This document shows, in pieces, positions 1-9,490 of a DNA stretch of 64,000 bases; position 1 is the stretch's first letter, and each line of letters opens with the position of its first letter. The translations under genes were made by a program, and so were the position numbers. Source of the DNA: Candidatus Thorarchaeota archaeon (GTDB taxonomy: Archaea; Asgardarchaeota; Thorarchaeia; Thorarchaeales; Thorarchaeaceae); assembly GCA_008080745.1 (NCBI GenBank), contig SHMX01000006.1, positions 62,001 to 126,000 of the forward strand, given 5' to 3'. The notes beneath the pieces are model-generated. The model saw only the letters and a program-made list of their open reading frames with translations, was not told where the DNA came from and made no database searches.

Positions 1-60
1 TACACCGGAGAAACAGAGAATAATTGTAATTATTGCTAGAACAAGTGACCTAATCTTCAT
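1..60 (-). CDS. Secreted or membrane protein, N-terminal fragment
   Basis: An ATG at 60 on the minus strand opens a frame that runs off the window edge after 20 codons. The visible residues are a short basic start (MKIR) followed by an uninterrupted hydrophobic stretch rich in Leu, Ile, Val and Ala and then a small-residue region. That is the layout of a Sec signal peptide or signal anchor. Its start overlaps by 11 nt the end of the small membrane-protein gene just upstream, so the two are probably cotranscribed and translationally coupled. The function cannot be read from what is visible. Confidence 0.55.
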   Translation of the reverse strand, partial: MKIRSLVLAIITIILCFSGV

Positions 61-220
61 TAAATACAACCTCCAGATCACCACGTTCTATGCTCTTTCG
101 TAAATCCTCAAGATTTCTTTTCTTCTCAAGGACATGTTTAGTAAAGATAAAGGAAAGCATCCCTAATATTACAAGCACACCAAAGGTGCTTGCAATAAGT
201 ACAAGTTCCATCATTTGCAT
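50..220 (-). CDS. Small single-span membrane protein (56 aa)
   Basis: A 56-codon frame with an ATG start at 220 and a TAG stop at 50-52. Residues 5-27 form one hydrophobic transmembrane segment. The rest is a highly charged, probably cytosolic helix rich in Lys, Arg, Glu and Asp. An alternative in-frame ATG lies two codons further in. The stop overlaps the start of the next gene in an ATGA-like arrangement (11-nt overlap), which supports real translation and operon structure. I do not recognise the family; the layout (short N-terminus, one helix, charged tail) suits a small accessory subunit or anchor. Confidence 0.6.
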   Translation of the reverse strand: MQMMELVLIASTFGVLVILGMLSFIFTKHVLEKKRNLEDLRKSIERGDLEVVFNED

Positions 221-594
221 TGTTAGATTGCCCCACTAAGAATATGGAATTATGAAAAGGAATCTATTTTCGTTACACATGTTTTCGTTCATTCCCTATC
301 ATCTCCAGTGATAAACTCCAATCCCAACATATGTTGAAGATATAAATACATTTACTCTGACGGTCAATATATATTTTATTTCTATTTTGTTATTGAATCA
401 GTAGTTCATTGCTCCACTCTTTACCATTGCAATATGGAGATATCTTGTCACTTCTTATTTTGTAAAAAACAAACCGGTTTCATTCCATTCGTTATACATT
501 TTCAGCTATGAATTGATGCAAAGAAACTGTAAATATCTCCATCCATCAGAAAATCTTATGCCAAAACATAATTCATTGTTAATTACCAAATAAG
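221..594. promoter_or_regulatory. Divergent intergenic region
   Basis: This 374-nt AT-rich gap separates a minus-strand gene from a plus-strand gene, so it should carry both promoters. AT-rich stretches resembling archaeal TATA elements occur around 345-385, but no single one can be assigned with confidence. I see no open frame of convincing composition, no repeat array and no RNA-like hairpin here. Confidence 0.35.
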
Positions 595-1260
595 ATGGAT
601 GTAGCTGAAATGAGCGATATACCAGAGGTTTCCGCACCTGTACAGTGGATGAGGGGCTGGAATAAACATCTAAATTCGATACTTAAAGCATCTGATGAAG
701 ACTTACTGTCACAACCTATTGGACATGTAACACAGCAGTTGTCACGAGCTTTATTTGTGGCGGATGTGGAACCTGAAGGAATGGATGTTCTAGAGATTGC
801 ATGTGGAGATGGTAGAACATCGTGCCACATGGCAAAATTAGGATGTAAAGTACAGGCCTTTGATGCAATCCCAACAGCTCTGGAGGTTTCTAGGAGAAGA
901 GCTGAACTCATGGAGGTTTCCGAGAATACTATATTTGAATTAAGCACAATGGAAGAGTTCCAATTAGAAAGTTATGATATTGTTATTGCATTACAGTGTA
1001 TTCAATACCTATTTGATGAGGCTATCTCAAAATTGAAAGAGATTAGAGATTCAATAAGACCAGGGGGTTTTGTTGCATATTCAGGAAATATCCCCCCACA
1101 TTTTGAAACTGAACCAAAAATCAGATTCATTAATCCCAATGAATTAAAAGAAATTTTTGATGGATGGACCGTCCATTCTTATGGTACAGAAGAAACTTTA
1201 TTGAAACCTGATGATTTACGAGGCTACGTCTGGCTGGTCGCTCGTAAGTCTACTAATTGA
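595..1260 (+). CDS. Class I SAM-dependent methyltransferase
   Basis: A 221-residue protein with the Rossmann-type methyltransferase signature. Motif I is VLEIACGDGRTS (about residues 65-76), followed by an acidic residue after the second strand (QAFDA), motif IV around DIVIALQCIQYLF and the post-motif PGGFVAYSG. This is the fold of ubiquinone/menaquinone-type and small-molecule methyltransferases; the substrate cannot be inferred. The start ATG at 595 is the first in frame, with a further Met six residues in. It converges with the hydrolase gene on the other strand and overlaps its 3' end by 45 nt, so the two are not an operon. Confidence 0.8.
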   Translation: MDVAEMSDIPEVSAPVQWMRGWNKHLNSILKASDEDLLSQPIGHVTQQLSRALFVADVEPEGMDVLEIACGDGRTSCHMAKLGCKVQAFDAIPTALEVSRRRAELMEVSENTIFELSTMEEFQLESYDIVIALQCIQYLFDEAISKLKEIRDSIRPGGFVAYSGNIPPHFETEPKIRFINPNELKEIFDGWTVHSYGTEETLLKPDDLRGYVWLVARKSTN

Positions 1261-1845
1261 GATAGATGGAGTTTCAAGATCGATTTCTCTAAGAAGTTCA
1301 TCAGTCTTAACGACCTCAGAGCCATGTACATCGCGTATTTGTCCCAGAGCAAAATCATGTATTTCATCACTCGTAGTTCCGGTCGCATCTGAAACTACTA
1401 TTACATTATAGTCCTTAGCAGAGGCATCAGCAGAGGTGTACATTACACAGATATTTGTTAGTACTCCCACAAGTATTATGGTTTCAATACCAGCTTCTCT
1501 AAGACTCAAATCTAAATCAGTTCCGAAGAATCCAGAATATCGTCGTTTGGGAATGACGCGTTCATTTGAGGAGGGTTCTAGTTCATCTATTACCTCTGCA
1601 CCCTCTGTCCCAACAACTGCATGCGCACCCCACATATCAAACTCAGGATCATCGGGAAGATGATTATCAGTAAGATAAACAACCATCATTCCGCTCTCAC
1701 GCGCAGCCTCTAGAAGTTTCTTCTGTCGTGGAATAAGATCTATCGCACCAGGTACCACCAGCGCACCATCTTTTCTTACAAAATCATTCAACATATCAAC
1801 TATTACTAATGCTGTCTTATTTGGGTCCATATCCAACATCTTCAC
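1216..1845 (-). CDS. Isochorismatase-family hydrolase, probably nicotinamidase
   Basis: A 209-residue cysteine hydrolase of the isochorismatase/nicotinamidase superfamily. The catalytic triad is visible: Asp17 in VIVDMLNDF, Lys100 in PKRRYSGF and Cys133 in LTNICV. Asp60 and His62 (YLTDNH) match the metal-site strand of nicotinamidases. It lies 43 nt downstream of a nicotinate phosphoribosyltransferase on the same strand. This points to nicotinamidase (nicotinamide to nicotinate plus ammonia) in NAD salvage. Other family members (ureidoacrylate hydrolase, isochorismatase) cannot be excluded by sequence reading, but the neighbour favours PncA-like activity. Confidence 0.78.
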   Translation of the reverse strand: MKMLDMDPNKTALVIVDMLNDFVRKDGALVVPGAIDLIPRQKKLLEAARESGMMVVYLTDNHLPDDPEFDMWGAHAVVGTEGAEVIDELEPSSNERVIPKRRYSGFFGTDLDLSLREAGIETIILVGVLTNICVMYTSADASAKDYNVIVVSDATGTTSDEIHDFALGQIRDVHGSEVVKTDELLREIDLETPSISISRLTSDQPDVAS

Positions 1846-1888
1846 ATATTAAATATAGTTAATAATAGTTATAAGACTTGGGACATGT

Positions 1889-3091
1889 TCACGAGATTTT
1901 TAGTCTAGATACTTGCTCAAGAACATAGGTACGAATATCAGTCGGAGTGGATTGTGGTTTTAATCTACTACCCTTTTCCAGAAGAAGTTCTGTTGCTTTT
2001 TGCATCTTGCCAGCGCCACAGTAGCATGTGGGAATATCAGCATTCCATTGAGTCACACTCATTTCCAGACATTGAGGACATTGCCATACAATCTTTCTAC
2101 CAGAGAACTTACCTCGTTTAGCAGCAGGTTTCCATTCACCATCGGTATGAATAGCAACAACATCCATAGCGAAATCAATCGCAGGAGAGTTAGATATTGC
2201 TCCACCAACACCAAATCCTGCTATTGGTGTATCTCCTAGCTCCGAAATCTTTTCTGCATCGAGACCTCCGCTAATAAATAGCTTCACATCAGTAAAACCA
2301 CGAATATCCAACTCCCAACGAACTTCTTGGATAATTCGTTTGAAGTCGCCTTTCCTACTACCAGGAGTATCTAATCGAACGCCAGTCAATTTGGAAATGT
2401 TCTCTGCAGCCATAATTGATTCCACCACTTCATCAAGATAAGTGTCAGCCAGAGCGATACGCGGAATATCATCGGGTAAATCCTTGTCAAATGCGGTCCA
2501 TGCTTTTACTTGGTCTTGAAACGCAATTATCAGAGCATGAGGCATTGTTCCTGAGGCATCCATATCCAATAGCTCAGCACCAAGAATACATGAAACACCA
2601 TCACACCCGCCGATGTAAGCTGCATATTCAACTTGAGGAGTAATAGCAGGGTGAGTCCGTCTTGCACCAAAAGAAAGCAATGTTCTATCCCCGCACGCTT
2701 TTCTGATTCTTGCTGTCTTTGAAACCATACCAGAGGTATGGCACATGAATCCTAGGAGAGGGGTCTCAAGTACTGCAAAATCAGCATAATGACCAACAAT
2801 TTGAAGAACTGGAATTTTTACACCGGATTTTGCCCTAGGCGAAAATACTCGGCCTTCACGTAACCCATACAAATCTACATTCTTATCTTGAAACAGAGTA
2901 ATGACATCATCAATACCTGCTGAAACCCCCCAATCCAATCCTTCCGGCATTCCTGATACCGTGATCTCTGCATAAACCAGAGGATTGACTCCTTCCCTTC
3001 TTAGCACCTCCTCGGTTCTCTTAAAATAAACATCAGTAGTCTTCCCATCAAGTATTTCTTCTTCAGTGGCTATTCTCCATTTTCTCCTCAT
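1889..3091 (-). CDS. pncB: Nicotinate phosphoribosyltransferase
   Basis: About 400 residues, the archaeal type of nicotinate phosphoribosyltransferase. The start region with REEI-like IATEEEILDGKTTDVYF is typical, and the phosphate-binding end of the barrel is seen as LFISGGLDAEKI and GFGVGGAIS. The C-terminus carries a four-cysteine zinc-knuckle-like motif, CPQC ... CYCG (about residues 350-370), as described for the Thermoplasma enzyme. It makes nicotinate mononucleotide from nicotinate and PRPP. Two starts are possible, 3103 and 3091. I prefer 3091 because family members begin close to the RRxxIATEEE segment. It is the first gene of a pair with the nicotinamidase-like gene. Confidence 0.85.
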   Translation of the reverse strand: MRRKWRIATEEEILDGKTTDVYFKRTEEVLRREGVNPLVYAEITVSGMPEGLDWGVSAGIDDVITLFQDKNVDLYGLREGRVFSPRAKSGVKIPVLQIVGHYADFAVLETPLLGFMCHTSGMVSKTARIRKACGDRTLLSFGARRTHPAITPQVEYAAYIGGCDGVSCILGAELLDMDASGTMPHALIIAFQDQVKAWTAFDKDLPDDIPRIALADTYLDEVVESIMAAENISKLTGVRLDTPGSRKGDFKRIIQEVRWELDIRGFTDVKLFISGGLDAEKISELGDTPIAGFGVGGAISNSPAIDFAMDVVAIHTDGEWKPAAKRGKFSGRKIVWQCPQCLEMSVTQWNADIPTCYCGAGKMQKATELLLEKGSRLKPQSTPTDIRTYVLEQVSRLKIS

Positions 3092-3192
3092 TTGATAAAC
3101 CATATTTAAGTATGCAATTATTGCATTTGACTTCTCCGTTATGGTGTAAAGTAGAAAATATATCCCAGAGAGCCGTAAAGAGAAGAAACTCG

Positions 3193-5436
3193 TTACTCGC
3201 TAGGTCCAGAAATGATCTTCTCTCGAAAAACTATCAATAAAATAACAATTGCAGCGCCCGAAACTCCAATCGTGACAATAACAGTGGATAAGTTGTCAGT
3301 AGGTGTTGTTGAGCTTGTTGTACTAGGAGTAACGCTTGTTGTCGTGGATGTGGAGGGTGTAGATACGGGTTCTACTATCAGAAGCAAATCATCTTGAGCA
3401 GAGTTACCACCCTTATCATAAATAATTACCAAAACCGAATATACACCGGGTTCCAGATACTCAAAGGTTATTTCGATTTTTTCCTGCTCTAAATTCCAAG
3501 TCTGCGATGTCACCAGCTCATTATTCAGATAGATTTCATAGGAGGCAGGATTTCGGTCTGAAGAAATCCATTCTAAGGTGATAGACTCATTTTCTTGAAT
3601 GGTAACATTACCAACATCTTCTATTGTAGGAGCGATTGTATCCTGAATAATGACACTAAGGATTTCCTCGCAGTAATTATCATATGGATCATATGCTCGC
3701 ACTGTTAGTCTATACAAACCCAAATCTAAAATTGCCGAGCTCATTATCAATCCGGATTCGGAAATATTGAATCGGCTTGTATCATTAATCCAATAGTAAT
3801 CAATGCCAGAGAGATCAGATGCTTCAACATCCAGAATGAAATAATTTCCCGATTCTACGATATATTCATCATACTCAGAATTCCAATTTGGATTTGTGGT
3901 GTCAACAGTTTCCACAAATACAGTATCGGAGGTTTGTATCTCGCTGGAAGTCGTTACGGTTAGTTTGTATTCATTGATTCCAACCGAATCTGAATATGTT
4001 TCAAAAATAATCTCCGATTCATTGAAGATACCTGAAGAAAGTAAGTTATCGTCACAGTATAACTGATAATTTTTGATTCGGAGACCTGAAACATTCCATT
4101 GTAATAAGGTTGCATCACCTAGTTCGGTTGAGAAATCATCCATACCTTGAATCATACCAATATAATGTGGAGATGAATCGACGCTGAAAGAATTACCAGC
4201 TATTGCATAGTCTTCAGTTCCTGTATAGTCACTGTATGCATTGTCAGCCCAGATATTATTGATAGCAGCTAATGTTGTTGTTCCAATGGAATCTTGAGCG
4301 TTTCTAATAGAGTTCCAACCAATCTCATTTCCAGTCACATTTATTGAAGAGCTGCCCTCAAGGTATACTCCGACTTCCGAGTTCCAGAATACAGTATTAT
4401 TAGCTACTTGGTCATTACTTGAACTACGGAGAAATATACCATCACCACTGCAATCGGTAACTCGATTCATGTATATAGTTCCCATACTAATAGTTCGGAG
4501 ATATATTCCATTAGTACAAGATGAAATATTATTGAAGGAAACATTGAACGTATTCCCAAACGAAAGGTAGAGACCATAATTGGGCCCTGTTATTACGTTA
4601 CTAAAGATATCAGTATAATCTAATTCACTAGTGAAAATACCATAATCTATGATAGAACTTAGGCTATTGTTGTGAAGAATAAGATCTTCTCCATTCTCAA
4701 GAAGAACTCCAGTATCACAGTTCGAAATGATATTATCTGAAATGATAGTATCATCTACATGTGTAGCATGGATTCCTGTAGTACAATCATCAATCGTATT
4801 GAAGTAGATACTTCCAGGTTCTACTTGATCCATCAATATACCAGTATCAAAATCTATAATTGAATTATCGCAAATCGAAAAATCTTCCACCTGACTGAAG
4901 TTCAGACCCAATAATGAATGAGTTAGAACATTTTTGGTCACGTTTAGAGATTCCACGCGAGATGCAATTATGCCTGAGGAGAATCCACTAATGGTGTTGT
5001 TCTTCAGTTCAGAGTTGTTTGATTGGAAAAGGTATATTCCAGTTCCGTAACCATATGAATTGGAATGCACGGTGCAATTCTCTATTCTGAAATATGCTTC
5101 AGTTTGGCGAACTAGAATAGCTATACCATCTGTTTCAATTGTGTAGTTAGCAATCAAATATGGGTTATTGCTAGATCCATTCCCTGGAAAACCCCACATT
5201 TCAAAATCAGCATCACTCTCAATAACAATTGAGGATAGCACGACACTCGGGTGGAAACTAGTTTCAGAGATAGGATTTGAGTGAAGAAGAGGATTACCAA
5301 AATTCTGAATTGAAGGATAGGTAGTAAGAAGTATTCCAACAATAAATCCTGTAAGTACAACTTTTCTAGTTGAAATATTACTCAATAATACTGACACTTC
5401 TCTATTGCACGTTCCTCTCTCTAGCGACGCGACCAT
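3193..5436 (-). CDS. Surface right-handed beta-helix protein with stalk and membrane anchor
   Basis: A 747-residue exported protein. Residues about 27-45 are hydrophobic (signal peptide or anchor). Next comes the module IVIESDADF ... GFPGNGSSNNPYLI that precedes many NosD/CASH beta-helices. Residues about 100-410 are degenerate repeats of about 23 residues with N-x-I/V and SxxNxIxx turns, a pectate-lyase-like parallel beta-helix. Residues about 430-690 are Ig-like beta-sandwich domains (GVYSVLVIIYDKGGNSA). A Ser/Thr/Pro stalk is followed by a C-terminal transmembrane helix and a short basic tail. It is likely displayed on the cell surface; the ligand is unknown. Confidence 0.78.
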   Translation of the reverse strand: MVASLERGTCNREVSVLLSNISTRKVVLTGFIVGILLTTYPSIQNFGNPLLHSNPISETSFHPSVVLSSIVIESDADFEMWGFPGNGSSNNPYLIANYTIETDGIAILVRQTEAYFRIENCTVHSNSYGYGTGIYLFQSNNSELKNNTISGFSSGIIASRVESLNVTKNVLTHSLLGLNFSQVEDFSICDNSIIDFDTGILMDQVEPGSIYFNTIDDCTTGIHATHVDDTIISDNIISNCDTGVLLENGEDLILHNNSLSSIIDYGIFTSELDYTDIFSNVITGPNYGLYLSFGNTFNVSFNNISSCTNGIYLRTISMGTIYMNRVTDCSGDGIFLRSSSNDQVANNTVFWNSEVGVYLEGSSSINVTGNEIGWNSIRNAQDSIGTTTLAAINNIWADNAYSDYTGTEDYAIAGNSFSVDSSPHYIGMIQGMDDFSTELGDATLLQWNVSGLRIKNYQLYCDDNLLSSGIFNESEIIFETYSDSVGINEYKLTVTTSSEIQTSDTVFVETVDTTNPNWNSEYDEYIVESGNYFILDVEASDLSGIDYYWINDTSRFNISESGLIMSSAILDLGLYRLTVRAYDPYDNYCEEILSVIIQDTIAPTIEDVGNVTIQENESITLEWISSDRNPASYEIYLNNELVTSQTWNLEQEKIEITFEYLEPGVYSVLVIIYDKGGNSAQDDLLLIVEPVSTPSTSTTTSVTPSTTSSTTPTDNLSTVIVTIGVSGAAIVILLIVFREKIISGPSE

Positions 5437-5715
5437 GATAACTTGGTAATGAACAAATTTTACACTTCTAGTAAATTCATCCCCTATAATATTTACATGA
5501 TTATTTATTATTTTAAATAGTTATCAATGAATCTTTGTCAATAATACAGTTTTTTCTAATTTACTATTAAGTTTTCTGAAAAAACCTCACTCATTTTCAA
5601 TATATTATGGATTGGTCAATTCCTATTCTCCAATAGATGATAATCAGCTACTCATAAGAAATGGTATTGCTTTTCTGTGATTCTTATCAATAAAGTCTGC
5701 AAGATGTGAAAAATC

Positions 5716-7425
5716 TCATCTATCGATAAGTGCATATAGATATTTGCGAAGTGCATCTGATTGACCTGAAGGATACACAGCTTCAGAATTCTCAGTAACA
5801 GATACCGACATGTTCAGTCTATTTAGAGCTTTCAGAATTATATCCAACTCTGATTCCTTACAGGAGATTCCTAAACCAAGTGCTGAACATAATTGAAATC
5901 CATATGCAGTGCAAAGGAGGGGTTTCAAATCGACTATTTCATCAGCAATGGGAACGACAATCTTTTCCAATTCGTGTTCTCTTTCCTTGAGAATATCTGG
6001 AACATGAAGCGAAATTTCAGGGGATATACTACTTAGATGTTCAACATCTACTAGTATTGTAGTACCTTGTTTTTTCCGCTGGTCAAGGAATAAATCTACA
6101 AGTCTAGATTTTATGGTATCGATATTATATTCATCTTGAATGAATTGCAATTCATTCTTGGTTATATCAAAGATACCTAAACTTTGGATATTCAATGAAC
6201 ATATAACGTCGCGCATCAAATGAATTAGTTTCCAGTCATCTTCTTCACTTTGTACAATTAGGGAAATGAGTTTCCGAATGTAGTCTAAGTTATTAGAAAA
6301 GACAGGTACATCGAATTGATCTACAGCTCCCGCAAATTCAGGGTTAACCCTACTCAGTGTATCACTACTTAGAATAGTAAGAACAATAGAGTTTCCTAAG
6401 TTCATGTAATCAAATGTGTTGATTTGAGTGAAAACAAGTGGTGTTACATCAACTGAAGGAATTGGAGTTCCTTCTGCTTGGATATTGTAGAATGTTTCAC
6501 AGAAAGAGAGAGGGTATAATCGAATCTCTCTAAGATAAGTGTATGACAAGTCCAAGAAACCAAGTTGGCCTTGAGTACTAAACGGAGTGAGGTCAATGGT
6601 ATCGAAGGGGTTTTCTCGAAGATTCAGCTCTCTAAGCTTTTCACAATTACGAAGAGAATCTAAGTTGATTGATTTGATTCTATTATAGCTTAGGTCAAGA
6701 TCAACGAGATTCTGACAATTGCCCAAGGGTTGAAGATCAATATGTTGGAGACCCATATCGTATAGACTAAGTTCTTTCAATGCATCACAATTAGATAACG
6801 GAACAAGATCAAGATGTGTTATTGGATTTCCAGCTAAACTAAGTACGCTCAGAGATTTACAGGTTCTCAAACCTTCAAGGTCTATTTCGTTGATCCTATT
6901 ATTCTCCAAGATAAGTTCGCTCAATTTTAAACAGTTAGACAGTGAAGAAAGGTCTATAGATTCCAGTTGATTTCTGGAAAGATCGAGTCTTCTCAATTCA
7001 TCACAATATTTCAATGGCCCCAAATCAAGATAGGAGAGGAGATTGGTATTCAAGTAGAGATTAGTCAGATTCGGGATGGTTGACAAAGGAGAGAGGTCTA
7101 AAGATGAGAACTGATTGTTGCTCAAGTGAATTGTTTCTAATGAGTGAATATAAGATAAAGGTTTCAAATCAACACTTGTCAAAGCATTAGAACTAACCGA
7201 GATTGTCTGCAAGGAAGGTAAATCCATAAGAGGGGTGAAATCGATTGTTAATAGTGAATTATTCCATAGACTAAGTGATTTCAAGGCGCGACATTTAGAT
7301 AATTCCGAGAGATCAACAGAAACAAAGTCCACACTATGTATTTCTACTTTCTCACTATCGGTTGTAAATCTATATGATAATGAATCACCACGTCTGTTCA
7401 ACCCAGTAATGGTTAGCTCACTCAT
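5716..7425 (-). CDS. Leucine-rich-repeat protein with Asgard-type C-terminal domain
   Basis: 569 residues, no signal peptide, probably cytosolic. Residues about 20-330 contain around a dozen LRRs of 22-23 residues with an unusual regular form: IDLxPLxxCxxL then LxLxxNxL. The C-terminal 230 residues are not LRR. They align by eye with the C-terminus of the protein at 58841-59998: TTILVDVEHL matches TTFLDIERML, and ELEKIVVP matches EIENTIVP, followed by similar helices ending near AxxLGL. The domain is unknown to me. LRRs suggest protein binding, and Asgard genomes are rich in such proteins together with small GTPases, but no partner is demonstrated here. Confidence 0.8.
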   Translation of the reverse strand: MSELTITGLNRRGDSLSYRFTTDSEKVEIHSVDFVSVDLSELSKCRALKSLSLWNNSLLTIDFTPLMDLPSLQTISVSSNALTSVDLKPLSYIHSLETIHLSNNQFSSLDLSPLSTIPNLTNLYLNTNLLSYLDLGPLKYCDELRRLDLSRNQLESIDLSSLSNCLKLSELILENNRINEIDLEGLRTCKSLSVLSLAGNPITHLDLVPLSNCDALKELSLYDMGLQHIDLQPLGNCQNLVDLDLSYNRIKSINLDSLRNCEKLRELNLRENPFDTIDLTPFSTQGQLGFLDLSYTYLREIRLYPLSFCETFYNIQAEGTPIPSVDVTPLVFTQINTFDYMNLGNSIVLTILSSDTLSRVNPEFAGAVDQFDVPVFSNNLDYIRKLISLIVQSEEDDWKLIHLMRDVICSLNIQSLGIFDITKNELQFIQDEYNIDTIKSRLVDLFLDQRKKQGTTILVDVEHLSSISPEISLHVPDILKEREHELEKIVVPIADEIVDLKPLLCTAYGFQLCSALGLGISCKESELDIILKALNRLNMSVSVTENSEAVYPSGQSDALRKYLYALIDR

Positions 7426-7473
7426 GATAGTATCAACTGGTTTTTTGTGGGAAATTATTATGATATAGCCAGA

Positions 7474-8109
7474 TTATAGCTTCACTGCAACTGTACACCC
7501 TTCGCCAATGGGAAGGATAGTGCTCTCTAGTTTCCTCTCTAGAACTAATTGGTTGAATCTATGGATTGCCTTATCCGAATCATCCCATTCATCTTCTGGA
7601 GTCATAACTGGGAATAACGTATCATCTATTAGGAAGAGACCTCCCTTCTTTAGTACACGAAGACATTCGTCAAGCATGACTGGATAGAGTCGTTTTGAGG
7701 AATCTTGAAACACCACATCAAATGATTCTGATTCAAATTCTTGGATGGTTTTCTGAGCATCTCCAAATCGCATTTCTACAATATCTCCTACGTTGAAGTT
7801 TTCTAAATTCTTTTTAGCGACTTTAGCAATCTCCTCATCAATCTCCAAAGTAATGAGTTTAGCATCGAATTCCTGAATTGCTTTGGCAATATGAAGCGTT
7901 GAGAAACCAATACTGAGACCTATTTCTAGTACCCGTTTCGGTCTTGCACTCTTTAGTAATACACGAAACAATCTAGCAATTTCATCTTCAATCACAGGGT
8001 CGAAATCTATATTCCCTGATAGTTTAGTAATCTCCTCTACAGTGGGTTTGTCCTTTTTCTTGTAAATTTCAGCAATATACTCAACAGCTTCTTGGTAATC
8101 AAAATACAA
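7474..8109 (-). CDS. O-methyltransferase (catechol/caffeoyl-CoA OMT type)
   Basis: A 211-residue SAM-dependent O-methyltransferase of the Methyltransf_3 type. Motif I is VLEIGLSIGFSTLHIA (residues about 71-86), the acidic loop follows in LITLEIDEE, and the metal-binding acidic pair is suggested by FLIDDTLFP. The family methylates catechol-like hydroxyls with a divalent metal; the archaeal substrate is unknown. The start is TTG at 8109, supported by an AAGGTGA Shine-Dalgarno a few bases upstream. It lies 48 nt upstream of the LRR gene on the same strand and may be cotranscribed with it. Confidence 0.82.
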   Translation of the reverse strand: MYFDYQEAVEYIAEIYKKKDKPTVEEITKLSGNIDFDPVIEDEIARLFRVLLKSARPKRVLEIGLSIGFSTLHIAKAIQEFDAKLITLEIDEEIAKVAKKNLENFNVGDIVEMRFGDAQKTIQEFESESFDVVFQDSSKRLYPVMLDECLRVLKKGGLFLIDDTLFPVMTPEDEWDDSDKAIHRFNQLVLERKLESTILPIGEGCTVAVKL

Positions 8110-8248
8110 TTTCTATCACCTTCTCAAATACAATTAGGTTTCATAACAGTCCGTAGTTGATGGTATATGGTTTTCGATTTAACGAACAGATACTATTGAG
8201 TTTCTACATATAAGGTTCATATTGTAAGTCAAGCATTATATTGTTACA

Positions 8249-9472
8249 TTGAAAATGCTGGGAGTTTTTTCACAAAGGGTAGAAGATCCAATAGTACTAA
8301 GAAAGAGAAACATTATAGTTGGCATCTCTTTTTTCCTTTTCTTTGCAGGATTTTCACTTCTTGTTTTTGCAGGAATAGTCATAATGTACAATTGGTACAC
8401 GTTCGAAGATCTCACAGGGGTGATAACTGGTTCTGTCATAGGAATTCTAATCTCGTGTATTATTCTAGCTGTCAGTAAATTTGCATCAGTTGAGCTTGCA
8501 TCAATATGCCTAGTAGGACTGCTTCTTGCCACTTCAATCTTTATTGACACACCATATCATGTTTCTCATGGAAGAAGTATTATGCTGTTTGTTATGCCAA
8601 TACTTTTAGCAGGTGTTTTAATCAGACCAGGGGCAAGTTTCATAATGGCAGTAATAAGTAGTCTAGTAATTTCCCTCATTTCAATTCAATATGGATTGGG
8701 TTTACCACATTTTCCATCGATAATAGGTTTCTTCTTTGTTGCAGTACTTGCATGGATTGCAGTTACAAACTCTGAAAGAAATACACAAATGCTCACCTCA
8801 ACAAGATTGGACTTAATGAGTCAAAGAGATCGAGCAAAATTCTTGTTGGATATAATGGGGCATGATATACGAAACAAACTTCAAGCGATTTTTATCGGCC
8901 TAGAGTTACTCGAAACAGATAATGATATTGGACAGGCCATAATTGTTGAAAAGGCTCTTTCAGCTGCAACAAAATGTAAAGAGATTATTACAAAAGCTGA
9001 GAAAACTGAGGAGATTAATCAAACTCCACTCAGTCTCTTGGATGTTTCAGAATTAATGGTGGAAAAGGTTAACAATTTTCGAGTAAAATATCCAGATATT
9101 GATATTACTCTAAACTGTGAACCAAAAGAAATCTATACATGGGTGGATAAGCATTTTGAAACACTTCTTGAAAATTTGATGGAAAATGCTATTGAGCATA
9201 ATCCAAGGAGGGACAAAAAAATATGGGTGAATCTAGAGAAGGCAGGAAAAGGTGTTCTTATTAGAATCGCGGATAATGGTAGAGGAATATCAATTCATCG
9301 AAAACATGATTTATTGAACCCAGATAAAAGACACGGTGGGATTGGACTCCATCAATCAAAACATATAATCCAGAAATACAATGGGAGTATTAACATCGAT
9401 GACCGAATTGAGGGAGATCCCTCCTCTGGCTTGGAAGTACGAATATGGATACCAGAAGCAACACTTTCGTGA
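8249..9472 (+). CDS. Membrane sensor histidine kinase
   Basis: 407 residues. Five or six transmembrane helices span residues about 22-170, with only short loops, so the sensing domain is the membrane region itself. The DHp motif GHDIRNKLQAI places the phospho-acceptor His at residue 205. The HATPase domain shows the N box (ENLMENAIEH), the G1 box (IADNGRGIS) and a late glycine box (HGGIGLHQSKHII). No PAS, HAMP or receiver domain is present. No response regulator is adjacent; the only receiver protein in the window is at 48639-49022. The start is TTG at 8249 or ATG at 8255. The architecture resembles other archaeal kinases with an N-terminal polytopic domain. Confidence 0.85.
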   Translation: MKMLGVFSQRVEDPIVLRKRNIIVGISFFLFFAGFSLLVFAGIVIMYNWYTFEDLTGVITGSVIGILISCIILAVSKFASVELASICLVGLLLATSIFIDTPYHVSHGRSIMLFVMPILLAGVLIRPGASFIMAVISSLVISLISIQYGLGLPHFPSIIGFFFVAVLAWIAVTNSERNTQMLTSTRLDLMSQRDRAKFLLDIMGHDIRNKLQAIFIGLELLETDNDIGQAIIVEKALSAATKCKEIITKAEKTEEINQTPLSLLDVSELMVEKVNNFRVKYPDIDITLNCEPKEIYTWVDKHFETLLENLMENAIEHNPRRDKKIWVNLEKAGKGVLIRIADNGRGISIHRKHDLLNPDKRHGGIGLHQSKHIIQKYNGSINIDDRIEGDPSSGLEVRIWIPEATLS

Positions 9473-9490
9473 TTTCAGTAGGTCTATATG

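Noticed and set aside
3102-3110. TTAAATAT as the promoter TATA box of nicotinate phosphoribosyltransferase
   Set aside because: It overlaps the ATG at 3103, and the implied transcription start would fall inside the coding region even with the start at 3091.
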